A stretch of 64,000 nucleotides of DNA, taken from DASXHY01 sp035552155. Its GTDB lineage: Bacteria; Verrucomicrobiota; Verrucomicrobiia; Limisphaerales; DASXHY01. The stretch is taken from the NCBI GenBank assembly GCA_035552155.1, contig DASZLX010000051.1, positions 31,086 to 95,085 of the forward strand. The letters are read 5' to 3'. Below the pieces are notes generated by a model, which was not told where the DNA came from, did no database searches, and saw only the letters and a list, made by a program, of their open reading frames with translations. The position numbers and the translations under genes were made by a program. This document shows positions 9,654 through 19,043 of this stretch, in pieces (position 1 is the first letter of the stretch; each line of letters begins with the position of its first letter).

Positions 9654-11123
9654 ATGCTCACTGCAACGCAAGTTGAAAGCTCCCCCCTCAAAGCCAATTA
9701 TAATTACGGCTATGTGTGGCTCATTTCCATCGTGGCCGCGCTCGGCGGATTGCTGTTTGGCTGGGATTGGGTAGTCATCGGCGGCGCCAAAGCGTTCTTC
9801 GAGCCGTTTTTCGGCATTGCCAAAGACACGGTGGTGAACGGGCAGGCAGTGATTGTTACCAATGCCAATTTGAGTGGCTGGGCAAACAGTTGCGCGCTGC
9901 TCGGTTGCCTTGCCGGTTCGCTCGTGACTGGCGTCTTGAGCGATAAATTCGGGCGCAAGCGTCTGCTGATTTTTGCTGCGTTTTTGTTTGCTGTGTCGTC
10001 TGTTTTAACCGGCTGGGCCGCAAATTTTCATCAGTTCATTCTGTGGCGGCTCGGCGGTGGCGTGGCTATTGGTATGGCGTCGAATTTGTCGCCACTTTAC
10101 ATCGCGGAAATCTCGCCGGCCCAAATGCGCGGACGGCTGGTATCGCTGAACCAATTGACGATCGTCATCGGCATTCTTGCGGCGCAATTGCTGAACCTGG
10201 TCATCACGCAAAAAGTTCCCGAGGGCGCGACCGCGGCGATGATCGCGCAATCGTGGAACGGGCAGTTCGGCTGGCGCTGGATGTTCACGCTTGTCGCTGC
10301 GCCGTCGGTGCTGTTTTTCGTGGCGGCATTTCTCGTCCCCGAAAGCCCGCGCTGGCTCGTGAAAAACGGCTTGCCCGATCGGGCAAAAAAAATTCTCGCC
10401 CGCATCGGCGGCGAAAATTACGCGTCGGCGGAAACGGAAAACATTCGTCAAACCATCGCTTCCGAGGAAATTTCCCACGTGCGGCTGGCGGATCTGTTCG
10501 AACCGCGGCTGCTGAAAATTTTGTTCATCGGCTGCGGACTCGCAGTGTTGCAGCAGTGGAGCGGCATCAACGTATTGTTTAACTACGCGTCCAATATTTT
10601 TAACAAGGCCGGATTTGGTGTTAACACGACGCTGCTGTTCATTGTCATCTCTGGTGTCGTTAATGCGGCATTCACGTTTGTTGCGCTGGGCACGGTGGAT
10701 CGTTGGGGTCGCCGCGGGTTGATGCTGTTTGGCTGCGCCGGCATCGCGGTTGCGCATATACTGACCGGCCTCGCCTATGCGCTGCATTTGCAAGGTATCG
10801 CGGTGCTGTTGTTCGTGCTGGCGGCCATCGGCTGCTACGCGATGTCATTGGCGCCAGTGACCTGGGTGGTCATTTCGGAAATTTTCCCCAACCGCATCCG
10901 CGGCACGGCGATTTCCGTGGCGGTCTCGGTGTTATGGATCGCGTGTTTCATCCTGACTTTCACGTTTCCCCCACTTGAAAGCGCCATTGGCACGGGCAAC
11001 ACCTTCTGGCTTTACGCCGCGATTTGCGTGGCGGGATTCTTTTTCATCAAGTTCAAACTGCCTGAAACCAAGGGCAAATCACTTGAGCAAATCGAACGGG
11101 AACTGGTGAAAAGTCGTGACTGA
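9654..11123 (+). CDS. MFS sugar/H+ symporter (XylE/GLUT-like)
   Basis: A 489-residue inner-membrane transporter with about 12 hydrophobic helices. Family motifs are all visible: the loop 2-3 motif GVLSDKFGRKR, the loop 6-7 motif VPESPRWLVKNG, the helix 7 sugar-binding motif QQWSGIN, the loop 8-9 motif VDRWGRRG, and the C-terminal PETKGKSLEQIE. These place it in the sugar porter family (proton-coupled hexose or pentose uptake). A longer-than-usual periplasmic loop follows helix 1. It precedes the DUF5107-TPR gene, with which it overlaps or nearly abuts, and lies 94 bp after the pseudopilin gene, so it may be the uptake step of this locus. The exact sugar cannot be read from the sequence. Confidence 0.93.
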   Translation: MLTATQVESSPLKANYNYGYVWLISIVAALGGLLFGWDWVVIGGAKAFFEPFFGIAKDTVVNGQAVIVTNANLSGWANSCALLGCLAGSLVTGVLSDKFGRKRLLIFAAFLFAVSSVLTGWAANFHQFILWRLGGGVAIGMASNLSPLYIAEISPAQMRGRLVSLNQLTIVIGILAAQLLNLVITQKVPEGATAAMIAQSWNGQFGWRWMFTLVAAPSVLFFVAAFLVPESPRWLVKNGLPDRAKKILARIGGENYASAETENIRQTIASEEISHVRLADLFEPRLLKILFIGCGLAVLQQWSGINVLFNYASNIFNKAGFGVNTTLLFIVISGVVNAAFTFVALGTVDRWGRRGLMLFGCAGIAVAHILTGLAYALHLQGIAVLLFVLAAIGCYAMSLAPVTWVVISEIFPNRIRGTAISVAVSVLWIACFILTFTFPPLESAIGTGNTFWLYAAICVAGFFFIKFKLPETKGKSLEQIERELVKSRD

Positions 11124-11142
11124 CTCAATTGTGAAGTTCTCT

Positions 11143-14100
11143 ATGTCCCTCCACCCGCCCGAAATGATTAAATCGAAAAGCAAAGGTCCCGCGCGAATTG
11201 TTCGCCCGCCCGCGCCGAATCCAAATGCTCTAGCAGATGGCCGGATCATTGGTGAATTTCAGACGGGTTCCCCGGCAGGATCAGATCGGGTAACGGTTTC
11301 AATAGACAGCATCGTTCTTCCCACCTACATGCCCGCGGTGCCGGATAAGAACCCAATGTTCCTGGAAAAACGCGTGTATCAGGGCAGCAGTGGAAAAGTG
11401 TATCCGCTTCCGTTCACCGATCGCATTGCCGAAAAGCCGGTTGATCGCCGATGGCGCGCCGTGTGGATTGAGAATGAATTCGTTCGCGCCCTTGTCCTGC
11501 CGGAAATCGGCGGGCGTATTCATGTGTTTCAGGATAAGAGCAACGGTTATGATTTGATTTACAATCAGCCCGTTATCAAGCCCGCGCTGGTCGGTCTCGC
11601 CGGGCCGTGGATTTCCGGCGGCATTGAGTTCAACTGGCCGCAACACCATCGTCCCGCGACTTTTTTGCCGGTGGATTTTCAGGTGGAGGAACACGCGGAC
11701 GGTTCTAAAACGATCTGGTGCGGCGATCACGATCCCATGTGCCGGATGAAGGGGATGCACGGGATCTGTTTGCATCCCGGCCGCGCGTATCTCGAACTGA
11801 AAGCGCGCGCTTACAATCGGACGCCATTCGTCCAGACATTTTTATGGTGGGCGAATGTCGCAACGCGCGTTCACGAAGGTTACCAGAGCTTTTTTCCGCG
11901 GGACGTTTATTACGTGGCGGATCACGCGCGACGCTCGATGAGCGAGTATCCGCTGGCGCAAGGGCATTATTATGGCGTGAACTATGGCGAGCGCGGTCGC
12001 AAAGGAGTTCCGAAGACCGAAATTCCGTCGCAGTTCTTGCCGCCGCACTGTGACCCGCAGTCCCGGAATTCGAATCTCCCGAATTATGCGCCGAACGATC
12101 TTTCATTCTACGCCAATATTCCGGTGCCTACGTCCTACATGTGCATGGGCAGCAAAGAAGATTTCTTCGGCGGTTACGATTACAAGGCGGAAGCGGGGAT
12201 TGTTCACTTTGCGAACCACCATATTTCGCCCGGCAAAAAACAGTGGACCTGGGGCAACCATGAATTCGGTTATGCGTGGGACCGCAACTTAACGGATGCG
12301 GACGCGCGCGGCGAATTCGCGCCGTATATCGAAATCATGGCGGGTGTTTACACTGACAACCAGCCGGACTTCAGTTTTCTGCAACCGGGCGAAACCAAAT
12401 CGTGGAGCCAATATTGGTATCCCATCCAAAAAATCGGTCCCGTTCAGCACGCGAATCTGGATGTCGCCCTCAGTTTGTCTGTTCAGGGAAAGAATTCGCG
12501 AATCGGTGTTGCTGTTACGCGCAACCAACCGCGAGCCGTCGTCACAATCGTGGCGAAAGGAAATGAACTCGCGCGTTTCGAACGCGACCTTTCGCCCTCC
12601 GGTCCGCTTTTGGAAATGATTCTGTTGCCCAAGGGCGTTTCCGAGAGCGATTTGCTCATCGTGGTGAAATCTGAGAACGGCAATGAACTGATTTCGTATC
12701 AGCCGGCATCGGTGGCAAAAGGAAAAGTACCGCCCCCCGCCTCGGAGCCGCCGGCTCCGGAAGATATTGCCAGCGGGGACGAGTTATTTATCACCGGGTT
12801 GCATCTCGAACAGTATCGTCACGCTACGCGTTCCCCGGTGTTGTATTGGCGCGAAGCATTGCGCCGCGATCCCGGTGACAGCCGGTGCAACAATGCGCTG
12901 GGCGCATGGCATTTGCGCCGCGGTGAATTCGCCGAGGCCGAATTGCATTTCCGCAAAGCCATCGAACGCCTCACTCGCAGGAATTCCAATCCATACGACG
13001 GTGAAGCCTATTACAATCTGGGCTTGTGCTTGCGTTATCTGGATTGCGATGACGAGGCGTATGATTCTTTCTACAAAGCGACGTGGAACCAGGCCTGGGC
13101 TGCCGCGGCTTATCAGGCCATCGCGGAGATCGATTGTTGCCGCAAAAACTGGAACGCCGCCCTGGGACATCTGGATCGCTCACTGCGGTTTGACACGGAT
13201 AATTTGCGCGCCCGTGATTTAAAAGTGCTCGTATTGCGCCAATTGGGTCGGACCGCGGAAGCCGATGCGATGCTGGGCGCAACGTTGCAATTGGACCCTC
13301 TCGACTGGTGGGCTCGATATTTGAATTACGAACCATTGGGTTGCGATCTTCAGGCGCGGCTGGACCTAGCCCACGATCACGCCCGCGCCGGTTTCCTTGC
13401 TGAAGCAGTGGAGGTCTTGAAAAACGTCGTCAAATCCCCGGGCGATTTGCCGGATCAAAGCTGGGGTGCATGGCCGCTGGTTCTTTATACGCTGGGCTGG
13501 CTCCATCAAAAGCTCGGCGACCAGACGGCCGCTGTCAGCGCCTTTCAGGAGGCGGCAGCTTGTCCGCCTGATTATTGTTTCCCCTCACGCCTGGAAGAAA
13601 TCGCGATTCTCCGCGCGGCGATGCGGGCGAATCCCCAGGATCCGCGCGCACCGTATTATCTCGGTAACTTGTTGTATGACCGCCGGCGTCATCACGAGGC
13701 CATTGCCCTGTGGGAACGCAGCGCCAGGCTAGACGGAAACTTTTCCGTTGTTTGGCGCAATCTGGGCATCGCTTATTTTAATTTTTCAAAAAAATCTTCA
13801 AAAGCCAGGGGCGCTTACGAAAGAGCCATGGCCGCCAATTCGTCCGACGCTCGCTTGCTTTACGAACGTGATCAGCTTTGGAAACGTCTTGGGGAGAAGC
13901 CGGAAAAACGCCTGCGCGAACTGGAGAAATGGTCTGAGCTGGTGCGGCAGCGTGATGATTTGAGCGTTGAAGTTTGCGCGCTCTATAATCAGACCGGCCG
14001 GCATGAACAGGCTGTTCGGTCTCTTTCCAGCCGTCAGTTTCAACCGTGGGAGGGTGGGGAGGGCGGGCCGCTCGAGCAGTACGTTCGCGCGCGATTAGCC

Positions 14101-14670
14101 CTGGGGCGAATTGCTTTCGCCAAGGGTGACTTTGCGATTGCCCGTTCGCATTTTGAACAGGCGCTGGCCGCACCGCGCAATTTGAATGAAGCCAGGCACC
14201 TGTTGGCTAACCAAAGCGATGTTCATTACTGGCTTGGCCGTGCCGCTGCCGCGGTTTCGGACAAAAAGTCCGCGCGCGAACACTGGCTTGCGGCAGCGAC
14301 TTTCAAGGGCGACTTCCAGGAAATGAGTGTCCGCGCTTTCAGCGAAATGACTTATTATTCGGCGTTGGCCTGGGAAAAACTGGGCCGCAAGGCCAGGGCC
14401 AAAAAGCTCTTTCGTGACTTGTTGAGCTACGCGCAGAGGCTTCAAAAGGCGAAAGCAAAAATTGATTACTTCGCCACCTCACTGCCGACGATGTTGTTGT
14501 TTGATGACGATTTGCAATTTCGTCAGGAGACCACGGCAATGTTTCTGCAAGCGCAGGCGCATTTGGGACTTGGACACAAGGCAAAGGCCGGCTCGCTTCT
14601 CCAAACGGTTTTACGACGCGACCCGAATCATGCGCTCGCTGCCGATTTGCGCGATGACACAAGGTTATGA
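11143..14670 (+). CDS. DUF5107 domain - tetratricopeptide repeat protein
   Basis: About 1175 residues, apparently cytoplasmic (no signal peptide). Residues about 45-430 match the DUF5107 type: WRAVWIENEFVRALVLPEIGGRI, then WISGGIEFNWPQHHRP and an aromatic-rich stretch, a fold predicted in the family to resemble galactose mutarotase. The remaining two thirds are TPR-like helical repeats (for example ALGAWHLRRGEFAEAELHFRKA and YYLGNLLYDRRRHHEAIALW). The start is uncertain: GTG at 11116 overlaps the transporter gene by 8 bp, ATG at 11143 has a GTGAAG tract upstream, and ATG at 11164 is also possible. DUF5107-TPR proteins are known mostly from carbohydrate loci of Bacteroidota and Verrucomicrobiota. 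Linkage to a sugar symporter and an epimerase-like gene suggests a role in processing imported sugar, but the reaction is unknown. Confidence 0.82.
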   Translation: MSLHPPEMIKSKSKGPARIVRPPAPNPNALADGRIIGEFQTGSPAGSDRVTVSIDSIVLPTYMPAVPDKNPMFLEKRVYQGSSGKVYPLPFTDRIAEKPVDRRWRAVWIENEFVRALVLPEIGGRIHVFQDKSNGYDLIYNQPVIKPALVGLAGPWISGGIEFNWPQHHRPATFLPVDFQVEEHADGSKTIWCGDHDPMCRMKGMHGICLHPGRAYLELKARAYNRTPFVQTFLWWANVATRVHEGYQSFFPRDVYYVADHARRSMSEYPLAQGHYYGVNYGERGRKGVPKTEIPSQFLPPHCDPQSRNSNLPNYAPNDLSFYANIPVPTSYMCMGSKEDFFGGYDYKAEAGIVHFANHHISPGKKQWTWGNHEFGYAWDRNLTDADARGEFAPYIEIMAGVYTDNQPDFSFLQPGETKSWSQYWYPIQKIGPVQHANLDVALSLSVQGKNSRIGVAVTRNQPRAVVTIVAKGNELARFERDLSPSGPLLEMILLPKGVSESDLLIVVKSENGNELISYQPASVAKGKVPPPASEPPAPEDIASGDELFITGLHLEQYRHATRSPVLYWREALRRDPGDSRCNNALGAWHLRRGEFAEAELHFRKAIERLTRRNSNPYDGEAYYNLGLCLRYLDCDDEAYDSFYKATWNQAWAAAAYQAIAEIDCCRKNWNAALGHLDRSLRFDTDNLRARDLKVLVLRQLGRTAEADAMLGATLQLDPLDWWARYLNYEPLGCDLQARLDLAHDHARAGFLAEAVEVLKNVVKSPGDLPDQSWGAWPLVLYTLGWLHQKLGDQTAAVSAFQEAAACPPDYCFPSRLEEIAILRAAMRANPQDPRAPYYLGNLLYDRRRHHEAIALWERSARLDGNFSVVWRNLGIAYFNFSKKSSKARGAYERAMAANSSDARLLYERDQLWKRLGEKPEKRLRELEKWSELVRQRDDLSVEVCALYNQTGRHEQAVRSLSSRQFQPWEGGEGGPLEQYVRARLALGRIAFAKGDFAIARSHFEQALAAPRNLNEARHLLANQSDVHYWLGRAAAAVSDKKSAREHWLAAATFKGDFQEMSVRAFSEMTYYSALAWEKLGRKARAKKLFRDLLSYAQRLQKAKAKIDYFATSLPTMLLFDDDLQFRQETTAMFLQAQAHLGLGHKAKAGSLLQTVLRRDPNHALAADLRDDTRL

Positions 14671-14773
14671 GGAGCGGCAGATGTCCATTGCCAACGATGT
14701 CGTACCCGCGTTCAATATTCTTCGGCGCACAATTGTGAAAGCCGTGGTTCTAAATGCCTGAGAATCTGAGATC

Positions 14774-15652
14774 ATGAAAGTCCTGACGAACAATTTTGCA
14801 GTGCGGCAGGAGCAGGGCTTCGACGTTTATGCGTTAAGTAATGAAAAAGTTGAAGTCGCAGTTGTGCCGCAGCTGGGAGCAAAGATTGTTTCCGTGAAGG
14901 ATCGGCGCACCGGCAGGGAATGGATGTGGCATCCGCCGCACGGGCCGATTCTTTTTAACAACGGGCCTGGTGACGATTTTTTCCGCAGTCCGCTGATTGG
15001 CATCGATGAATGCCTGCCGACGATTGAGCCCTGCGTATGGCGCGGGCGCAAACTTCCCGATCATGGGGAAGTCTGGAGCGCGGCGTGGGACGTGGATGAG
15101 GAGGCATGGCAAAAAGGCGCGCTGAAAACTTCCGTCCGCCTGGAAATTTCCCCGTTTGATTTTGAGCGCACGATTGAATTGGAGGAGAATGAAATTTGTC
15201 TCAGTTATCAGTTGAGTAATCGAAATTCGATGTCGGAATTTTTCCTGTGGGCGATGCATCCGCTCCTAAAGCTCCAGGAAGGGGACAAATTGGTTTTACC
15301 GTCGTCGACCCGCAATCTGCTCAACGGCGAGACCTGGGTGGATGCCATCTATTCCGCGACCCCGACGGGGGGTTGCTCCAAGCTCGTGGCCGGTCCCGTG
15401 AGCGAAGGCACGGTGGGTGTGCGCAACGACGTCACGGGGGAACGATTTGATTTCGAGTGGAAGCCTTCAGAAAATAACGGACTGGGATTATGGCTCACTC
15501 GCGGAGGGTGGCATGGGCATCATCATTTCGCCATTGAACCGACCAATGCCGGCGTGGATGGGCTGACCTCGGCTGTCGGTCGGAAGTGGTGCGGCACGGT
15601 GGCGGGAAACAGTGCGATAACCTGGCAAATTCGTCTGCGGATCGGCGGCTAA
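14774..15652 (+). CDS. Aldose 1-epimerase-like protein
   Basis: A 292-residue cytoplasmic protein of the galactose mutarotase-like beta-sandwich superfamily. The N-terminus VEVAVVPQLGAKIVSVKDRRTGREWMW is the characteristic aldose-epimerase/DUF4432 opening strand pair; HPLLKLQEGDKLVLP and the C-terminal HHHFAIEPTNAGVDGL supply the His and Glu found in the active-site region of the family. It could interconvert alpha and beta anomers of an imported sugar or act on a related substrate. It follows the DUF5107 gene after 103 bp on the same strand and is probably the last gene of the sugar locus that begins near 3.4 kb. The family is likely; the substrate is unknown. Confidence 0.8.
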   Translation: MKVLTNNFAVRQEQGFDVYALSNEKVEVAVVPQLGAKIVSVKDRRTGREWMWHPPHGPILFNNGPGDDFFRSPLIGIDECLPTIEPCVWRGRKLPDHGEVWSAAWDVDEEAWQKGALKTSVRLEISPFDFERTIELEENEICLSYQLSNRNSMSEFFLWAMHPLLKLQEGDKLVLPSSTRNLLNGETWVDAIYSATPTGGCSKLVAGPVSEGTVGVRNDVTGERFDFEWKPSENNGLGLWLTRGGWHGHHHFAIEPTNAGVDGLTSAVGRKWCGTVAGNSAITWQIRLRIGG

Positions 15653-15827
15653 ATTTCAATTGATTTGCGGTTTATGCCAAAGTGAAGTCCTGTTCGTGGG
15701 AAATCCTAAGGCTCAAACCGCCTATGGAAATTTGAGGTCAAACCTCAGCCCAGAGTGCTACTAAAGATATCCATTCCGCCGAAATGCTTTCGCATCGCGG
15801 CGGTCGCGGACGTACTTGGTATTGAAA

Positions 15828-16475
15828 TTATTTGCGCCGGCGCAATGCGGCGAAGAGGCCCAAGGCGCCAACTCCCGCCAGGGCGACGCTGGAAGGCTCG
15901 GGTACCACCTGAACGAGTGAAAGATCATCGAAATAGACGTCCGCCGGATGCTCGTCCACGACAATCGTGAATACTTCCATGGATTGAGTCCCGGCGGGGG
16001 CGATGGCGGTTCCGGTATCCAGGGGAATCCAACTGCCGGTGGGACTGCTGGCAGTGATCTCGTTCGAAACCTGCGCATTGCCGGGAGTCGTTGCCACTGT
16101 GCCGAGGTTCGACCCGGTGCCGTTCGCGCCGCTGAAGAATGTGATCTGCAGCGCGCCAAAGGTGTTCCCGGTGCCCGGTGTGGTAGGCGCGAAACCGAAG
16201 CCGGTGAGGTCGTATGCGTTTCCGGCCGCAGCCGATAAAGTCTGAAAGGAACCGGGCACTCCAAAGTTACCGGGTCCATTGTCGTGCATCGACCACGTGC
16301 CGGAGTGTGCAACGGTCTGGGAAAACGCCGCCCCATTAAAGGTGATCCAGGGACTGAGTGTTCCGCCACTTTCGAAGCCGGGATCTGTTAAAAGGTTTTG
16401 AGCCTGCGCCGGGGTGCCGGCAGACAGCGCCATCGCACATACCGCAACGCCGACAATGTTTGGGCGAATTTTCAT
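15828..16475 (-). CDS. PEP-CTERM exported protein
   Basis: A 215-residue secreted protein. It has an N-terminal signal peptide (VVGVAV-like hydrophobic core ending PAQAQN), a beta-sandwich middle beginning NLLTDPGFESGG (carbohydrate-binding-like, about residues 28-185), and a PEP-CTERM sorting tag at the end: VPEPSSVALAGVG, a short hydrophobic helix and the basic tail LRRRK. By family knowledge the tag is processed by an exosortase after export and keeps the protein in or on the envelope; no exosortase gene is present in this window. The gene stands alone between convergent and divergent neighbours. A perfect TAGCC/GGCTA palindrome lies 63 bp upstream of the start codon. Confidence 0.9.
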   Translation of the reverse strand: MKIRPNIVGVAVCAMALSAGTPAQAQNLLTDPGFESGGTLSPWITFNGAAFSQTVAHSGTWSMHDNGPGNFGVPGSFQTLSAAAGNAYDLTGFGFAPTTPGTGNTFGALQITFFSGANGTGSNLGTVATTPGNAQVSNEITASSPTGSWIPLDTGTAIAPAGTQSMEVFTIVVDEHPADVYFDDLSLVQVVPEPSSVALAGVGALGLFAALRRRK

Positions 16476-16537
16476 AGGGGTGATTAATTCTGTTTTGAGG
16501 TCGCGGTCATTCTACATCCGATGCTCCCATTGCCTAC

Positions 16538-16553
16538 CTAGCCGAATGGCTAG
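16538..16553 (-). promoter_or_regulatory. Palindrome CTAGCC-GAAT-GGCTAG upstream of PEP-CTERM gene
   Basis: A perfect inverted repeat with 6-bp arms and 4-nt spacer, 63-78 bp before the start codon of the PEP-CTERM gene. Its core half-sites TAGCC/GGCTA recur in two longer-spaced palindromes at 53230 and 61782. The position and symmetry suit a dimeric regulator site; the binding factor is unknown. Confidence 0.4.
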
Positions 16554-16763
16554 TTTTCCGAGGCTGTTCGCCGCCCACTTAGGGGGGGAGGGAATGTTAA
16601 ATTTAAAGCGCGGTGACCGGTTTTGCGGTTGCCGTCTTAAACGTCACACTTCCGGCTAAAATAATTTTTTAAACCGCTCTGAACGTTTTTATTCCGACCT
16701 GTCTTTCAGTTGGGCGGCATGCTACAACCAAGAGATTGCCAACAAGGGCGCGAGGATGTGCTT

Positions 16764-19007
16764 ATGAACATGAAAAAATATGGATTGATCGGCTGGTTCG
16801 TGGTTTCCGGCGGACTGGCCCTCGCAGCCGTTGAACCGAACCCGCTGACTGCGCCGCTGACGTCGGAAAAGCCGCTCTATTTGGACACTGGGGCGCCCAT
16901 TGACCGGAGAGTCGCGGATCTCGTCTCCCGCCTGACGCTCGAGGAAAAGGGTGTCGCGCTCGATCATGACGGCCCGGATTTGGAACGCATCGGGCTGCGC
17001 TCGGACAAATGGAACCAATGTCTTCACGGCGTCGTGTGGACGCAGCCGACCACGATGTTTCCCGTATCGATCGCGATGGCGGCCACGTGGGACACCAATC
17101 TGGTGCATCAGGAAGGGGTTGCGATTTCGGACGAGGCCCGCGCCATTTATAACGGTTGGCATCAGGATCCCCATTTCATCGGGGCACACAAAGGACTCAT
17201 TTATCGTGCGCCGGTCATCAATATCAGCCGCAATCCGTATTGGGGCCGCATCAATGAATGTTACGGCGAAGACCCGTTCCTCACAGGCCGCATCGGGGTT
17301 GCCTACGTCGAGGGATTGCAGGGAGACGACCCGCATTATTTGAAACTGGCCGCTACGCTGAAACATTTCGCGGTGAACAACGTGGAGAAAAACCGCCAGA
17401 GTCTGAGCGCGACCGTCTCGGAGCGGATGCTTTATGAGTATTGGCTTCCGCATTGGCGCGACTGCGTGGTCGAAGCGCACGCGCAATCGCTCATGGCTTC
17501 GTACAACGGCATCAACGGCACGCCCAACAACATCAATCACTGGCTGCTCACCGATGTGCTGAAAAACTTGTGGCATCATGAAGGATTCGTCGTGTCGGAC
17601 TTGGGCGGAGTGGACTCGATGGTCAACGGGCATTTTGACAGCCGGATTACTTTCGTCGATGCCGTTGCGGAATCATTGATGGCCGGGTGTGATTTTTCCG
17701 ACAAGGAATTCAGGGAAAATATCCCGCTCGCCGTGCGGACGAACAAACTCACGGAGGCCCGGCTGGATGACGCGGTGACGCGCGTGCTGCGAACCCGGAT
17801 GCGCCTGGGCGAATTTGATCCGCAGGAAAAAAATCCTTACAGCAAAATTTCAACGAATGTCATTGGCAGTCCTGAAAATCGCGCGCTCGCGCTCAAAGCC
17901 GCGCGGGAAGCGATCGTGTTGCTCGAGAATAAAAACGATTTCCTCCCGCTCGACAAAACGAAGCTCAAGACGATTGCCGTGATCGGGCCGCACGCGGATT
18001 TGTTCACCGCCGGCGGATACAGCGGCATCGCGCGAAATCCGGTGAAGCCGTTGGAGGGTATTCGCAATCACGTTTCCGGCGCGGAAATCATTTATGCGGC
18101 CGGCTGTTCCATCACGACCGGACAGCGCCGCAACGCGGATGCGCCGGCGGTGGATGAAGCGAAGGAAATGCAGGAGGCGGTCGACGCGGCGAGGCGCGCG
18201 GACGTGGCGGTTCTTTACCTAGGCACGACGACCGGCATCGAATCCGAAGGGCGCGATCGCACGAGCCTGGGATTGCCTGCGAATCAGGAAAAGCTGGCCG
18301 AGGCGGTCATCGCGGCAAATCCCAAGACGGTGGTGGTGCTGATGAGCGCCGGACCGCTTGTGGTGCCGTGGCTTAAGGACCATGCGCGCGCGATGTTGCA
18401 AGGCTGGTGGCTCGGTGAGGAAGGCGGCAACGCGATTGCGGACGTGATTTTCGGCGATGTGAATCCATCGGGCCGCCTGCCATACACGATTTACGCCTCC
18501 GAAATGCAAGTGCCGCCGCAGGACGAATATGATATCAGCAAGGGCTATACTTATATGTATGTCAAGGGCGCGCCCTTGTATCCGTTCGGCTTTGGCTTGA
18601 GCTACTCGCAGTTCAGCTATTCGGGATTGCAGGTGCCGCAGCGTGGGATTTCAGCCGATGAGAAAATTTCGGTCACGGTGAATGTCAAAAATACCGGCCA
18701 CCGTGCCGGCGACGACGTGGTGCAACTTTACACGCGCGAAATCAATCCGAGCGTCACGCGGCCGGTGCGGGAATTGCGAGGCTTTCAGCGCGTGAGCCTG
18801 GCGGCCGGCGAAACCAAGGCAGTTACGTTCGCCGTTCCTGCGGAAAAGCTCGCGTACTATGACGAGACCCAACACGCTTTCGTGGTGGAGTCGGGCAAGT
18901 ATGAAATTCAAATTGGCGCTTTCGCCACTGACATCCGCGCAACGGCCACCTTGCAAGTCACCGGCGGCGTTGGCGGGAAATGTCCGGCCATTCCCCAGGC
19001 GAAATAA
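16764..19007 (+). CDS. Glycoside hydrolase family 3 (beta-glucosidase/beta-xylosidase type)
   Basis: A 747-residue exported GH3 enzyme that removes terminal beta-linked sugars by a retaining mechanism. I chose the ATG at 16764 because a GAGGA ribosome site (16752-16756) precedes it by 7 nt and a signal peptide follows; upstream TTG/ATG readings add a hydrophilic leader. Domains in order: GH3 N-terminal barrel (about 35-370) with WGRINECYGEDPFLTGR, LKHFAVNN and the nucleophile motif GFVVSDLGG (Asp279); GH3 C-terminal sandwich (about 385-610) with GIESEGRDRTSL carrying the likely acid/base Glu; fibronectin III-like domain to the end with PFGFGLSYSQF and VRELRGFQRV. Its gene converges on the beta-mannosidase gene, with only 36 bp between stops. 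Specificity (glucosidase, xylosidase or other) cannot be decided here. Confidence 0.92.
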   Translation: MNMKKYGLIGWFVVSGGLALAAVEPNPLTAPLTSEKPLYLDTGAPIDRRVADLVSRLTLEEKGVALDHDGPDLERIGLRSDKWNQCLHGVVWTQPTTMFPVSIAMAATWDTNLVHQEGVAISDEARAIYNGWHQDPHFIGAHKGLIYRAPVINISRNPYWGRINECYGEDPFLTGRIGVAYVEGLQGDDPHYLKLAATLKHFAVNNVEKNRQSLSATVSERMLYEYWLPHWRDCVVEAHAQSLMASYNGINGTPNNINHWLLTDVLKNLWHHEGFVVSDLGGVDSMVNGHFDSRITFVDAVAESLMAGCDFSDKEFRENIPLAVRTNKLTEARLDDAVTRVLRTRMRLGEFDPQEKNPYSKISTNVIGSPENRALALKAAREAIVLLENKNDFLPLDKTKLKTIAVIGPHADLFTAGGYSGIARNPVKPLEGIRNHVSGAEIIYAAGCSITTGQRRNADAPAVDEAKEMQEAVDAARRADVAVLYLGTTTGIESEGRDRTSLGLPANQEKLAEAVIAANPKTVVVLMSAGPLVVPWLKDHARAMLQGWWLGEEGGNAIADVIFGDVNPSGRLPYTIYASEMQVPPQDEYDISKGYTYMYVKGAPLYPFGFGLSYSQFSYSGLQVPQRGISADEKISVTVNVKNTGHRAGDDVVQLYTREINPSVTRPVRELRGFQRVSLAAGETKAVTFAVPAEKLAYYDETQHAFVVESGKYEIQIGAFATDIRATATLQVTGGVGGKCPAIPQAK

Positions 19008-19043
19008 GGTCGTTGCAGAAACCAAAAAGCGCGTCCATGGAAA

